Below are positions 7,296 to 15,634 of a stretch of DNA of 26,699 nt, piece by piece (the first letter of the stretch is position 1; each line of letters starts with the position of its first letter). A model generated the notes under the pieces. The model searched no databases. It saw only the letters and a list, made by a program, of their open reading frames with translations, and had not been told where the DNA came from. The stretch spans positions 1 to 26,699 of the forward strand of contig CAZIHO010000041.1 in assembly GCA_964538875.1 (NCBI GenBank), given 5' to 3'. The position numbers were made by a program, and so were the translations under genes. Origin of the DNA: CAZIHO01 sp964538875 (GTDB lineage: Bacteria; Pseudomonadota; Gammaproteobacteria; Chromatiales; Chromatiaceae).

Positions 7296-10200
7296 CTAGC
7301 CGGGTGGCTCCGCCAGCGGTTGTCCGCTGTTGATTTGGTCGCAGAGGGTGACGATTGCATCGAAGCGCAGCCCCCTGACCTGGTCGTCCAGGCCGTCCGC
7401 CAACTGGGGGTTGAACGGGCGAATCTGGTTAATTAGGTTCCGGGCCGCAGGAACGTCTAGGAGAATCGCCGCCTGGGTCAGTTGCTCGATCAGGGACGCC
7501 GGCACCGACTTCAGGTTCAGAGAACCGGCTGGCTGGGATTGGCTGGTCTGGGACGCGGGTCCAGGTTGCGGTTCGACGGTGAACTTCAGGCGCAAGTGGC
7601 GGGCCATGGCGTCGAGGATGTCGCCGCCGCGATAAGGCTTGCGGTAGGCTCCATCACAGCCCACCGCCAGGATGGCCGATTCCTGGTCCGGCTGGCTGCT
7701 GGCGGTGACCCCGATAATCTGCACCACCCGGCCCTCCGCCATGCGGCGAATGCGGCGGGTGGCTTGGTAGCCATCCATGACCGGCATGGCCATCTCCATC
7801 CAGATCAGGTAGGGGTTCCAGGACCGGAATAGGCTGATGGCCGCCTCGCCGGTGTCCGCCTCCCGCACCGAGAAGCCGGCCCCTTCCAGAATCTCCCGCA
7901 ACCGCAGGCGGCTTTCCGGTTGGTCGTCGGCGACCAGCACCCGTTGCTCCGGCTGCCCCGGTGCCAGCCGCCGGCTACTGACCGGTGCGGCAGCCCGGGC
8001 CGATGCAGAGGGGCGGACTTCCTCGGTTGGAATTTCCAGGGTAAAGGTGGAGCCTTGATCGACCCGGCTTTCCGCCCAGAGGGTGCCACCCATGAGTTCG
8101 GCCAGGTGCCGGGAAATGGTGAGTCCAAGGCCGGTGCCGGAGTGGCGCTCCAGATTGGGCGCCACCTGGGTAAAGGGGGCAAAAATCTGCCCCAGTAGGG
8201 GAGCCGGGATGCCGCAGCCCGTATCTTGCACCGCGAGGCGCAGACGCAATTGGCCGCCTAGGGCATGGCTGCCGACCCGGAACAGGATCTCACCCCGGTC
8301 CGTAAACTTGAGGGCGTTGCCCAACAGGTTGAGCAAAATCTGCCGTAGCCTGGCCGGGTCGGCACGAATGTGGCGCGGGACCCCAGGCAGCCCCTCCATG
8401 ACGAACCGGAGGCCCTTTTCCGAGGCCTGGGCCTGGCACAGGGTGGCGATGTCATCCAGTAGTTCATACAAGTCCAGAGGCTGGAGATCCAGTTCGATCC
8501 GGCCCGCGTCGATCTTGGTCAGGTCCAGCACATTGTTGATCATGTCGAGCAGGTGCCGCCCGCCCCGGTGGATCAGGTGCAGGTTTTCCCGCTGCGTCGG
8601 GGTGCAATCCGGGTCGCGGCCCATGAGGTCCGAAAAGCCCAGAATGGCGTTGAGGGGAGTGCGCAATTCGTGGCTCATGTTGGCCAAGAATTGGCTCTTG
8701 GCCCGGTTGGCCGCCTCGGCGACGGCCTTGGCCGCCGCCAATTGAATTTCCGCCCGGCGCCGGCTGTAGACCCGCCAGATGTTGTCAACGATGAGCCCTA
8801 ATTCCCGCACGTCCGTGGCGTCGTAATCGCTGGCCTTGTTACCGACCCCCAGCACCATGGGCACCTGGCCATTTTCGACCAAGGGCATACCCAGATGCCG
8901 GATAAGGTGTACATGTCCGGTGGGATAGCCTTTGCGTCCCGCCAGGGCTTGGAAATCGTTATGGATGACCGGGGCTTGGGTGCGGGCGCTGTCCGCCCAC
9001 AGACCGGCCTGGTCCAGGGGATAATGATCCTCGTGGGCCACATGGCAGTGTGGCAGGGTGCCCCTGGACCAGAGGAGCAACTGGACGTTGCGATGCGCCT
9101 CATCGAGAAAGTGTAGATAGCCGACCTGGCTGCCGGTGAGTTGCACCGCCTGGTCGAGACCCAGTTGCAGCACCTCCCGTTCGGTCAAGTCGGCGGCCGC
9201 CTGGCTCAGCTCGACCATGGCCTTGAGGCTGGCTTCGTTCATCAACAAGCGCTGGTTGGCGGCCGCCAGCTCGGCGGTGCGCGCTGCCACCCGCTGTTCC
9301 AAGCTATCCCGATAGACCTCCAGTTCCGCCTCGATGGCCTTGCTGGCGGTCACGTCCCGGGCGGTGGCCACCAGACCTCCTTCCGAGTCCTGGGAGTCGT
9401 AGAACACCGCCGTGTTGAACGACAGGTGGCGGACCTGGCCATCCGGCTGACAGACGGCTAAGGGGTAGTCGATGACCCGGCCGTTGGCGAAAGTTTCCTG
9501 GCACAGGAGACGGGCCTGGTCTGGCTCGGTACAGCAGGCCCCGAACCGCCCCCCCACCAGCTCGGCGCGGGTGCGGCGGGCGGTGCGCTCGGCGGCTGGA
9601 TTGGCGTCGGTGATCCGGCCGTCCCGGTCCACCGCCAGCAGGGGGTCCAGACTGGACTCGATCAGCCCGCGCAGGTAGCGGGCATCCCGCTGGACCCGGG
9701 CGTCCTGGTCCTTGCGGACCTGGATGTCCTCCAGCACCGCTACGCCATAATCCGGTGTGCCGTCCGGGCGGCGCACCAGGGATAGGGTCAATTGGGTCCA
9801 GACCAGGCTGCCATCCCAGCGCCGGCAGCGGCCCTCCACCACCTCAGGATCGCCGGGCCGCTCCAGTAACCGGTGCCATCCGGCGAGTCCCAAATGCCGG
9901 TCGTCTGGGTAGTAGATGCCGGTGAACGGGCGACCCAGCAGGGGGTCCGGCGGATCGCCCAGGATTTGGCACAGTTTGGGATTGACCCGCAGCCAGCGTC
10001 CATCCGGCGCCACCAGCCCCATGCCCACCGCTGCTTGTGCAAAACTGGCCGCCAAGGGGGCATCGGAGGTGGAGTTTTCCGGCGGCGCGGGGGCGCCATC
10101 CAGGATCTTGCGGGAGCCCAATAACGGATGTAGCAACAGGGGCACCGGCAGGCCGGCCAGCAACGCCAACCACAAATAGCTGTGGGCCCGCGACTGGGCG

Positions 10201-10931
10201 GCCCGCGCCTCGCCCTGGGTCCGTTCCGCCACCAGGTGGTTGAAGTCGTCGCTGGCCGCCCGGATGCTGACCTGGTTGCCCGGCTCCATCAGCCGGCCCA
10301 GGGCCGCCAGGCGCACCGCCCCATCCGCCCCGGCATCCGCCTGGCCGACGGCGGCCCAGGCGGAGTCCGCCTGGGCGTCGCAGGCCGCCTGGACCTGCCG
10401 CGCCTTGGCCAGTTCCCCGGGGGTCAAATGAAGCCTTTCCAGCAGGGGGATGCCGGGTCCGGCGGCTTGGGGCCGGTGGCCGCCGCCGTCCAGCAGCGCC
10501 CAACAGCCCCCGGTGGCACCAGGAGCACCGGGACTCTTGCCGTCCCGGAGGTCGAGGAGGGCTTGCAAGCGCTGCTTGGACCCGGCATCCCCGCTCACCA
10601 GATAGGACTGGGCCAGCCAGGTCAGGGTGCCGGCGGACTCCCGCCAGTCATCGGCCAGCCGTTGGGACTGGCGGCGCTGGTCATCGGCCCGCTGGCCATC
10701 CGCTTCAGCCTGCAAGAACAGCGCCCAGGCCGCCGCGAACAGGACCAGGCAACCGGCCAGGAGCCACCGGTAGGGACCCGCTGGATGGCCTTGGCCGGTT
10801 ACTCCGCCGCGCCTGTTCATGCCTGAATTACCAACCGCCCTAATGCCCGGCTCCTCATCCTGGCGGGTCCGGGCGCCGCCCGGTCCGCGTACTAACCAAC
10901 CGGCCGCCGGCACCTTTGCACCGGCAAGCAT
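7296..10931 (-). CDS. PAS-PAS-GAF hybrid histidine kinase with altered receiver
   Basis: A 1211-residue hybrid kinase. Numbered from the ATG at 10931, it has a transmembrane helix (about 55-74), a helical periplasmic region, a second transmembrane helix (about 249-270), two PAS domains (about 294-402 and 415-532), a GAF-like domain (about 567-722), HisKA with His754 in SHELRTPLN, HATPase_c (GNALKFT, DTGCGIP, GTGLGLTI) and a receiver. The receiver keeps the acidic pair Asp1002-Asp1003 and Lys1098, but the phosphoacceptor position reads LIWMEMAMP, so Glu1046 (codon at 7794-7796) replaces Asp. About 80 residues follow with no recognised domain. The ATG at 10931 has GAGG seven bases upstream; an alternative ATG at 10820 (MNRRGGVTG) gives a more usual short N-terminus but has no ribosome-binding site. 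No partner regulator is adjacent. Confidence 0.9.
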   Translation of the reverse strand: MLAGAKVPAAGWLVRGPGGARTRQDEEPGIRAVGNSGMNRRGGVTGQGHPAGPYRWLLAGCLVLFAAAWALFLQAEADGQRADDQRRQSQRLADDWRESAGTLTWLAQSYLVSGDAGSKQRLQALLDLRDGKSPGAPGATGGCWALLDGGGHRPQAAGPGIPLLERLHLTPGELAKARQVQAACDAQADSAWAAVGQADAGADGAVRLAALGRLMEPGNQVSIRAASDDFNHLVAERTQGEARAAQSRAHSYLWLALLAGLPVPLLLHPLLGSRKILDGAPAPPENSTSDAPLAASFAQAAVGMGLVAPDGRWLRVNPKLCQILGDPPDPLLGRPFTGIYYPDDRHLGLAGWHRLLERPGDPEVVEGRCRRWDGSLVWTQLTLSLVRRPDGTPDYGVAVLEDIQVRKDQDARVQRDARYLRGLIESSLDPLLAVDRDGRITDANPAAERTARRTRAELVGGRFGACCTEPDQARLLCQETFANGRVIDYPLAVCQPDGQVRHLSFNTAVFYDSQDSEGGLVATARDVTASKAIEAELEVYRDSLEQRVAARTAELAAANQRLLMNEASLKAMVELSQAAADLTEREVLQLGLDQAVQLTGSQVGYLHFLDEAHRNVQLLLWSRGTLPHCHVAHEDHYPLDQAGLWADSARTQAPVIHNDFQALAGRKGYPTGHVHLIRHLGMPLVENGQVPMVLGVGNKASDYDATDVRELGLIVDNIWRVYSRRRAEIQLAAAKAVAEAANRAKSQFLANMSHELRTPLNAILGFSDLMGRDPDCTPTQRENLHLIHRGGRHLLDMINNVLDLTKIDAGRIELDLQPLDLYELLDDIATLCQAQASEKGLRFVMEGLPGVPRHIRADPARLRQILLNLLGNALKFTDRGEILFRVGSHALGGQLRLRLAVQDTGCGIPAPLLGQIFAPFTQVAPNLERHSGTGLGLTISRHLAELMGGTLWAESRVDQGSTFTLEIPTEEVRPSASARAAAPVSSRRLAPGQPEQRVLVADDQPESRLRLREILEGAGFSVREADTGEAAISLFRSWNPYLIWMEMAMPVMDGYQATRRIRRMAEGRVVQIIGVTASSQPDQESAILAVGCDGAYRKPYRGGDILDAMARHLRLKFTVEPQPGPASQTSQSQPAGSLNLKSVPASLIEQLTQAAILLDVPAARNLINQIRPFNPQLADGLDDQVRGLRFDAIVTLCDQINSGQPLAEPPG

Positions 10932-11086
10932 TGCGACCCCTCACCCGCAGCCCCCCGCCAGGCACATGCGCCCCAAGGAGGGGCGTCAAGTTCTGCGTCC
11001 CTAGGCATTAGCGGCGGTTGCTAGCCAATGTTGAGTGTTTGGGTCTGGCTAGCGTCCCGGCGCTGCGACTGGCCGGCGGGCAGCCC

Positions 11087-11116
11087 TTGACGCAATGGGC
11101 ACCGGAGCCCCATCTT
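11087..11116 (+). promoter_or_regulatory. Candidate sigma70 promoter for lemA
   Basis: TTGACG at 11087-11092 matches the -35 consensus in five of six positions. CATCTT at 11111-11116, 18 bp downstream, is a weak -10 with three matches. It lies about 50 bp before the lemA start in the space between the divergent kinase and lemA genes. The prediction rests on sequence resemblance only. Confidence 0.35.
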
Positions 11117-11152
11117 AGGCAGCCTCGGCCATTCCGGCGTCCAACATCCCCT

Positions 11153-11158
11153 AGGAGG
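11153..11158 (+). promoter_or_regulatory. Ribosome-binding site of lemA
   Basis: A perfect AGGAGG lies five bases before the ATG at 11164. It fixes the lemA start and predicts strong translation. It is one of the best Shine-Dalgarno sequences in the window. Confidence 0.85.
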
Positions 11159-11163
11159 GTGGT

Positions 11164-11754
11164 ATGTCTTTTTTTATCGGCTTTCTGATCCTGGTGGTGC
11201 TGATCGTGCTGTGGCTGATCTCCCTGTACAACCGTCTGGTCAGCCTGCGGAACCGGTTCAAAAACGCTTTTTCCCAAATCGACGTGCAATTGAAGCGGCG
11301 CTACGACCTGATCCCCAACCTGGTGGAAACCGCCAAGGGCTATATGAAGCATGAACGGGATACCCTGGAGGCGGTCATCCACGCCCGCAACAGCGCCGCC
11401 CACGCCGCCCAGGCAGTGGCCGGTAACCCTGGCGACGCCGCCGCCATGCAGAGCCTCACCCAGGCGGAAGCGGCCCTGACCTCCGGCTTGGGCCGTTTGT
11501 TCGCCTTGAGCGAGGCCTATCCGGATCTCAAGGCCAACCAAAACATGATGCAGTTGAGCGAAGAACTGACCGGCACGGAAAACAAGATCGCCTTCGCCCG
11601 CCAGGCCTTCAATGACTCAGTCACCGAATACAACACCGCCATCGAGCAGTTCCCGGCCAACCTCATGGCTGGCAGCTTCCAGTTTAGGCCAGCCCAACTG
11701 ATGGAGTCCACCGAGGCGCCGGAGGAACGCAAGGCGGTCAAGGTGCAGTTCTAG
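11164..11754 (+). CDS. lemA: LemA family protein
   Basis: The 196-residue product is a LemA family protein: one N-terminal transmembrane helix (residues about 2-21, FFIGFLILVVLIVLWLIS) and a long helical domain. The family signature is clear in YNRLVSLRNRFKNAFSQIDVQLKRRYDLIPNLV, followed by the AYPDLKANQNMMQLSEEL block, TENKIAFARQAFNDSV and YNTAIEQFPANL. LemA proteins are small membrane proteins of poorly defined function, often encoded beside M48 metalloproteases. That is so here: the protease gene starts 7 nt after the lemA stop, so the two are almost certainly one operon. A role in membrane protein quality control or stress is inference from that pairing. Confidence 0.95.
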   Translation: MSFFIGFLILVVLIVLWLISLYNRLVSLRNRFKNAFSQIDVQLKRRYDLIPNLVETAKGYMKHERDTLEAVIHARNSAAHAAQAVAGNPGDAAAMQSLTQAEAALTSGLGRLFALSEAYPDLKANQNMMQLSEELTGTENKIAFARQAFNDSVTEYNTAIEQFPANLMAGSFQFRPAQLMESTEAPEERKAVKVQF

Positions 11755-11761
11755 GCCCTCC

Positions 11762-13624
11762 GTGAACTTTTTCGCCGAACAGGACCGGGCCCGGCGGGCG
11801 TCCCGCTGGGGGCTGGTCTGGTTCACCGCCGGGGTGCTGGGCATTTTCGTGGCGGTGGATGTGCTGGTGATGGTCATTTTCGGCCGGAACGCCCGCTCCG
11901 GGCTGCCTTGGGGCGTCCATGCGGCGGTGTTGGCCCTGGTGGCGGTCACGGTCCTGGTGGGCTGGGTGCGGCGCAAGCTGGAATTGGCCGCCGGCGGCGA
12001 CGCGGTGGCGCGCATGGTGGGCGGCCGGCGGCTAGAGGCGGGCGCTACTGACTTATTAGAGCGGCGCCTGGTCAACGTGGTAGAGGAAATGGCCATCGCC
12101 TCCGGCATCTCGGTCCCCAAGGTCTATATCCTGGACCAGGAACCGGGCATCAACGCCTTCGCCGCTGGATACAGTCCCAACGAGGCGGTGGTGGCAGTCA
12201 CCCGGGGTGCCCTGGAACAACTGAACCGGGACCAACTGCAAGGCGTCATCGGCCATGAGTTCAGCCATATCCTGAACGGCGACATGGCCCTGAATATCCG
12301 CCTGCTGAGCTGGATCAGCGGTTTGCTGGGGCTATTCGTGCTGGGCCGCTTCGCGTTGCGTATCGCCTCCCACGCCGACGATGCCCGCGCCGCCCTGCCC
12401 CTGCTGGCGCTGGGAGCGGGTCTGTCGGCCCTGGGTTGGGTCGGAATGATGTTCGGCCGCATCATGCAGGCGGCCATTTCCCGCCAGCGGGAATTTCTTG
12501 CCGACGCCTCGGCGGTGCAGTTCACCCGCAATCCAGACGGCATCGGCGGCGCCCTGCGGCGCATCGCTGGCCACGGCGCCGGCACCCCCTTGGAGCACCC
12601 GAACGGCGCAAACCTGTCCTATCTCTGCTTCGGCGCCTCCATTCGCCAGGCGGCGGCCGGCCTGCTGGCCACCCACCCGCCGCTGGAGGCCCGCATCGCC
12701 AAGATTTTCGGCCGGCCCATGGCGCCACTGACCGCAACGCCGGCGCCGCCCTTGGCAGAGGCAGCAGCGGTGGCATCCGGTCCCGGATGGCATGGGGAGG
12801 TAGCGGGCTTGGCGCCGGCGGCTGGCATCCCAGTGGCAGCCAGCCCGGCACCGGCCAGCCCCGCTCCGGAGCGGGTGGTCCGGGCGCGGCGCTTCCTGGA
12901 TGCCCTGGGTCCCCAGTTAGCGGACGCGATCCATGATCCCCTGGCGGCCCAGGAGGTGGCGGCGGCTTGTTTGATGTGGGCGGAGCCCGCCGGACGGGCG
13001 GAGCAACTCAAGCTGTTGCAAGGGGAGTTGCCTGCACCCCGCTTCGCCGCCCTGGCGGACCTGCTATCGGCGGTGGCGTCCTTGCCCAATCACCGGCGCC
13101 TGGAATTGATCGAATTGGTGGTGCCGGCCCTATCCCAGTTGGACGGCTTCCAGCGGGAGTTGTTCGTCAACCGCATGCGCCGCCTGGCCCTGGTGGACCA
13201 GGTGTTAAACATGGGGGAAGCTCTGTTGCTGGCGGTGCTGGAATTCCGGTTGAGTTATCGCTACACCGCGTCCCGGTCCAAGCCGCCCCAATCCTTGTCC
13301 CGGCTGGCGGAGCCGGTGCGGCGGCTGCTGTGGGCGCTGGCTCAGGCTTCCGGTGACCAGGCCGGAGACGCCTGGAAGGCGGCGCGCCTGGCGCTGGGGG
13401 ACGCCCTGGTTGGCGCCCAACCGCCCGTGGCGGGTCCGGCGGATGGTGTCCAGCTCCGGGAAGCCCTGGAGCAACTGTTGCCGCTTAAGCCCCTGGACAA
13501 ACCGCGCCTACTGGCGGCGGCGGATGCCATCATCCTGACGGACGGCCGCCGTAGCGACGATGAAGCCCTCCTGCTGCGGGCGTTGCGGGCCGCCCTGGAC
13601 GTGCCGGTGCCCCTGGACGGCTGA
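11762..13624 (+). CDS. M48 family membrane metalloprotease (HtpX-like)
   Basis: The 620-residue product is a zinc protease of peptidase family M48. Two transmembrane helices lie near residues 18-75, then the zinc motif HEFSH (His165, Glu166, His169), a second pair of hydrophobic helices (about 180-235) and the third ligand region REFLADASAVQFTR with Glu244. HtpX-type proteases act at the inner membrane on misfolded or excess membrane proteins. HtpX itself is about 290 residues; here about 300 more follow, with a Pro/Ala-rich linker (about 325-370) and a helical C-terminal domain I do not recognise. Other long M48 proteins paired with LemA have similar extensions. The start is GTG at 11762, with no strong ribosome-binding site, suggesting coupling to lemA. 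It converges on the chemoreceptor gene. Confidence 0.92.
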   Translation: MNFFAEQDRARRASRWGLVWFTAGVLGIFVAVDVLVMVIFGRNARSGLPWGVHAAVLALVAVTVLVGWVRRKLELAAGGDAVARMVGGRRLEAGATDLLERRLVNVVEEMAIASGISVPKVYILDQEPGINAFAAGYSPNEAVVAVTRGALEQLNRDQLQGVIGHEFSHILNGDMALNIRLLSWISGLLGLFVLGRFALRIASHADDARAALPLLALGAGLSALGWVGMMFGRIMQAAISRQREFLADASAVQFTRNPDGIGGALRRIAGHGAGTPLEHPNGANLSYLCFGASIRQAAAGLLATHPPLEARIAKIFGRPMAPLTATPAPPLAEAAAVASGPGWHGEVAGLAPAAGIPVAASPAPASPAPERVVRARRFLDALGPQLADAIHDPLAAQEVAAACLMWAEPAGRAEQLKLLQGELPAPRFAALADLLSAVASLPNHRRLELIELVVPALSQLDGFQRELFVNRMRRLALVDQVLNMGEALLLAVLEFRLSYRYTASRSKPPQSLSRLAEPVRRLLWALAQASGDQAGDAWKAARLALGDALVGAQPPVAGPADGVQLREALEQLLPLKPLDKPRLLAAADAIILTDGRRSDDEALLLRALRAALDVPVPLDG

Positions 13625-13645
13625 TGCGCCACCGGGCATCCCGGC

Positions 13646-13700
13646 CCGGCCTTCTGATGGCGTTAGCGGCCCTCGGTGCGGAATTTGGAGGTTTCCTGGC
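13646..13700 (+). repeat. 55-bp direct repeat, left copy at the gap
   Basis: This 55-bp sequence is identical to 13801-13855 and abuts the left edge of the N gap. It looks like the overlapping end of two contigs and not a biological repeat: the two copies border the gap exactly. Confidence 0.9.
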
Positions 13701-13800
13701 NNNNNNNNNNNNNNNNNNNNNNNNNNNNNNNNNNNNNNNNNNNNNNNNNNNNNNNNNNNNNNNNNNNNNNNNNNNNNNNNNNNNNNNNNNNNNNNNNNNN
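13701..13800. other. Assembly gap of 100 N
   Basis: Exactly 100 undetermined bases, the usual placeholder for a scaffold gap of unknown length. Because the same 55 bp lies on both sides, the true gap is probably negative, meaning the contigs overlap and no bases are missing. If the copies are merged, the M48 protease stop (13622-13624) and the chemoreceptor stop would be about 38 bp apart. Confidence 0.95.
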
Positions 13801-13855
13801 CCGGCCTTCTGATGGCGTTAGCGGCCCTCGGTGCGGAATTTGGAGGTTTCCTGGC
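13801..13855 (+). repeat. 55-bp direct repeat, right copy at the gap
   Basis: This is an exact copy of 13646-13700. It contains the stop codon of the chemoreceptor gene (13818-13820, minus strand) and its last few codons. Confidence 0.9.
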
Positions 13856-15602
13856 CCACCGCCGCCACCGACTGGATGAGCCCCTGGGATACCTGGCCCA
13901 GGTGTTTCGCGATGCTTAGGGTGGCGTCCGCTTCTTGACTGGCGGCATAAATGGTGGACACGATGGTCCCGGTCATGGCCTGCTGGCTTTGTACCGCCTG
14001 GGTCACGGTACCGATTTCCCCGGACAGGGACTGGATATCCTGGGTCACCTGAACCAACTCTTCCTCGGTGGCTTGGGAGGAACGGGATACGGCGTTCATC
14101 TGATCCCGGGTGGCGCCCATCACCTCACTGGCGGCGCCCATGTCGCGGGTGAAGCCCCCCAGGATGTTGTTGATGGATTGGGTCAACTGGGCGGTTTGGG
14201 TCGCCAGGGAGCGCACTTCCTCGGCAACCACCGCGAAGCCCCGCCCATGTTCGCCGGCCCGGGCCGCTTCGATGGCCGCGTTCAGGGCCAACAGGTTGGT
14301 CTGATCGGCGATGCGGTCGATCTGCTGGAGTTGCCGGGCCACCTGTTCCGATTGCTGGCGCAAATTGGCCATGGTGACAAAGAAGGCGTCCACCGATTGA
14401 TTGGCCGCTGCCGTGGAGGTCTTATTCTGCTGGGCCACGGCGCGGGTGTGGTCGATGACCCCCACCAGGGCGGTGATGTTGTGGCTGATCCGGCCCACCG
14501 CTGCGGTCACCGCCTCGGAAGCGTCCTGCACCTGGCCTGCCTCATGGGCCACTTGGGTCAGACGCCCGGCGATTTCCCCGTTGCTGCGGGTAATCTGGCC
14601 ACTGCGTTCCGCCAAATCTTGGGCCGATCCCCGTACGTCCCCCATGTGGGACTTGATCGCCACCACAATGGCGTGAATCTTGTCCAAGAATTGGTTGAAC
14701 CGGCGAGACAGCAAGCCCATCTCGCCCTTGGCCCGTTGATCCAGGCGGCGGGTCAGGTCCCCCTCCCCCTCGGTCAGACTCAGGATGTTGTCCACCAGAT
14801 GGTGGATCGGCCGGTACAGCATGAAAAAGGCCACCAACAGAATGGCGATGCCGGATGGCACCAGTACCGCCGCCAGCACTGTCAGATTGCCCCACAGCAC
14901 GTCCCGGGCCTGGGCATTGATGAAACTGGTATCCATGCTGATGCGCAGGTAGCCGGCGGTTTCGCCGGGTTGCCAGTTGGTATGGCAGGACTCGCACCCC
15001 TGTTCCACCGGAATGGCGTAATAGAAGTCCGCCAGGTCGCCCCGGGTCTGGTGGGCGGTCAGGCCCGGTGCCAGCTTGAGGTCGGCGGGAACCTGCTCAT
15101 GGCAGTCGGAACAGGGGCCCGGACCACTGGCCTTGGCGGCGCAGTTAGTCCGCGCCTGGTCGGTGTCCTGGTGGTCCCGCTGATCCCAGTCGGGACGCCG
15201 GTAGCGGCCGCCAGTGTCGTCATACAGCTTACGGTTGGGGTTCTCCAGGGTGCCGTCTGGTTTACGCAGGAAGGGCTTGCCCACGGTGACTTGCCCGGAG
15301 ACATAGGTCATCAGCCGGGAGCGGGCGTAGAGCGCGGCGGACTTGATGGCGCTGTTGCGCACCACGCCGTCGATCACGTCCTGGAAGGTGCGGGGCTGGC
15401 CCTTGGAAATGGAGTCGTGGGACTCGGTCACCAGGGTAGTGAGCAGGCCTTCGCCGCTGCTGACCAGTTTGCTTTCCAGGGCTGCGCGCTGCTGAAAGTA
15501 AACCCCGGCGATGGACAGGGTCGCCAGCGCCAGGATGCACAGGGCCAGGTAGGCCAGAGCCCGGAACACCAGGGACTGGTGGAACTTGAGTTGTTGCCGC
15601 AT
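13818..15602 (-). CDS. Methyl-accepting chemotaxis protein with di-heme c sensor
   Basis: A 594-residue transmembrane chemoreceptor. Transmembrane helix 1 spans about 12-35. The periplasmic region (about 36-230) holds two CXXCH heme c attachment motifs, CSDCH at 164-168 and CESCH at 203-207. Transmembrane helix 2 is near 236-262, followed by HAMP, and the cytoplasmic signalling domain carries the diagnostic hairpin EHGRGFAVVAEEVRSLA (about 448-464), which contacts CheA and CheW. Heme c chemoreceptors such as DcrA of Desulfovibrio sense oxygen or redox state. This gene is third in an operon with the hydrogenase subunits, 32 nt after the small subunit, with a strong AGGGAGG site ten bases before its ATG. 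That context suggests it reads hydrogenase electrons or periplasmic redox state. No CheR-binding C-terminal pentapeptide is seen, and no che genes are in the window. Confidence 0.95.
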   Translation of the reverse strand: MRQQLKFHQSLVFRALAYLALCILALATLSIAGVYFQQRAALESKLVSSGEGLLTTLVTESHDSISKGQPRTFQDVIDGVVRNSAIKSAALYARSRLMTYVSGQVTVGKPFLRKPDGTLENPNRKLYDDTGGRYRRPDWDQRDHQDTDQARTNCAAKASGPGPCSDCHEQVPADLKLAPGLTAHQTRGDLADFYYAIPVEQGCESCHTNWQPGETAGYLRISMDTSFINAQARDVLWGNLTVLAAVLVPSGIAILLVAFFMLYRPIHHLVDNILSLTEGEGDLTRRLDQRAKGEMGLLSRRFNQFLDKIHAIVVAIKSHMGDVRGSAQDLAERSGQITRSNGEIAGRLTQVAHEAGQVQDASEAVTAAVGRISHNITALVGVIDHTRAVAQQNKTSTAAANQSVDAFFVTMANLRQQSEQVARQLQQIDRIADQTNLLALNAAIEAARAGEHGRGFAVVAEEVRSLATQTAQLTQSINNILGGFTRDMGAASEVMGATRDQMNAVSRSSQATEEELVQVTQDIQSLSGEIGTVTQAVQSQQAMTGTIVSTIYAASQEADATLSIAKHLGQVSQGLIQSVAAVGQETSKFRTEGR

Positions 15603-15612
15603 GGTAGCCGAA

Positions 15613-15619
15613 CCTCCCT
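15613..15619 (-). promoter_or_regulatory. Ribosome-binding site of the chemoreceptor
   Basis: On the minus strand AGGGAGG lies ten bases before the ATG at 15602, in the 32-nt space after the hydrogenase small-subunit stop. It confirms the chemoreceptor start and indicates independent, efficient translation within the operon. Confidence 0.75.
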
Positions 15620-15634
15620 AGGCCCCCGGGGGCG

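Noticed and set aside
13646..13855. Direct repeat as a sign of an insertion or recombination site
   Set aside because: The copies border the N run exactly, which fits a contig overlap better than a target-site duplication.
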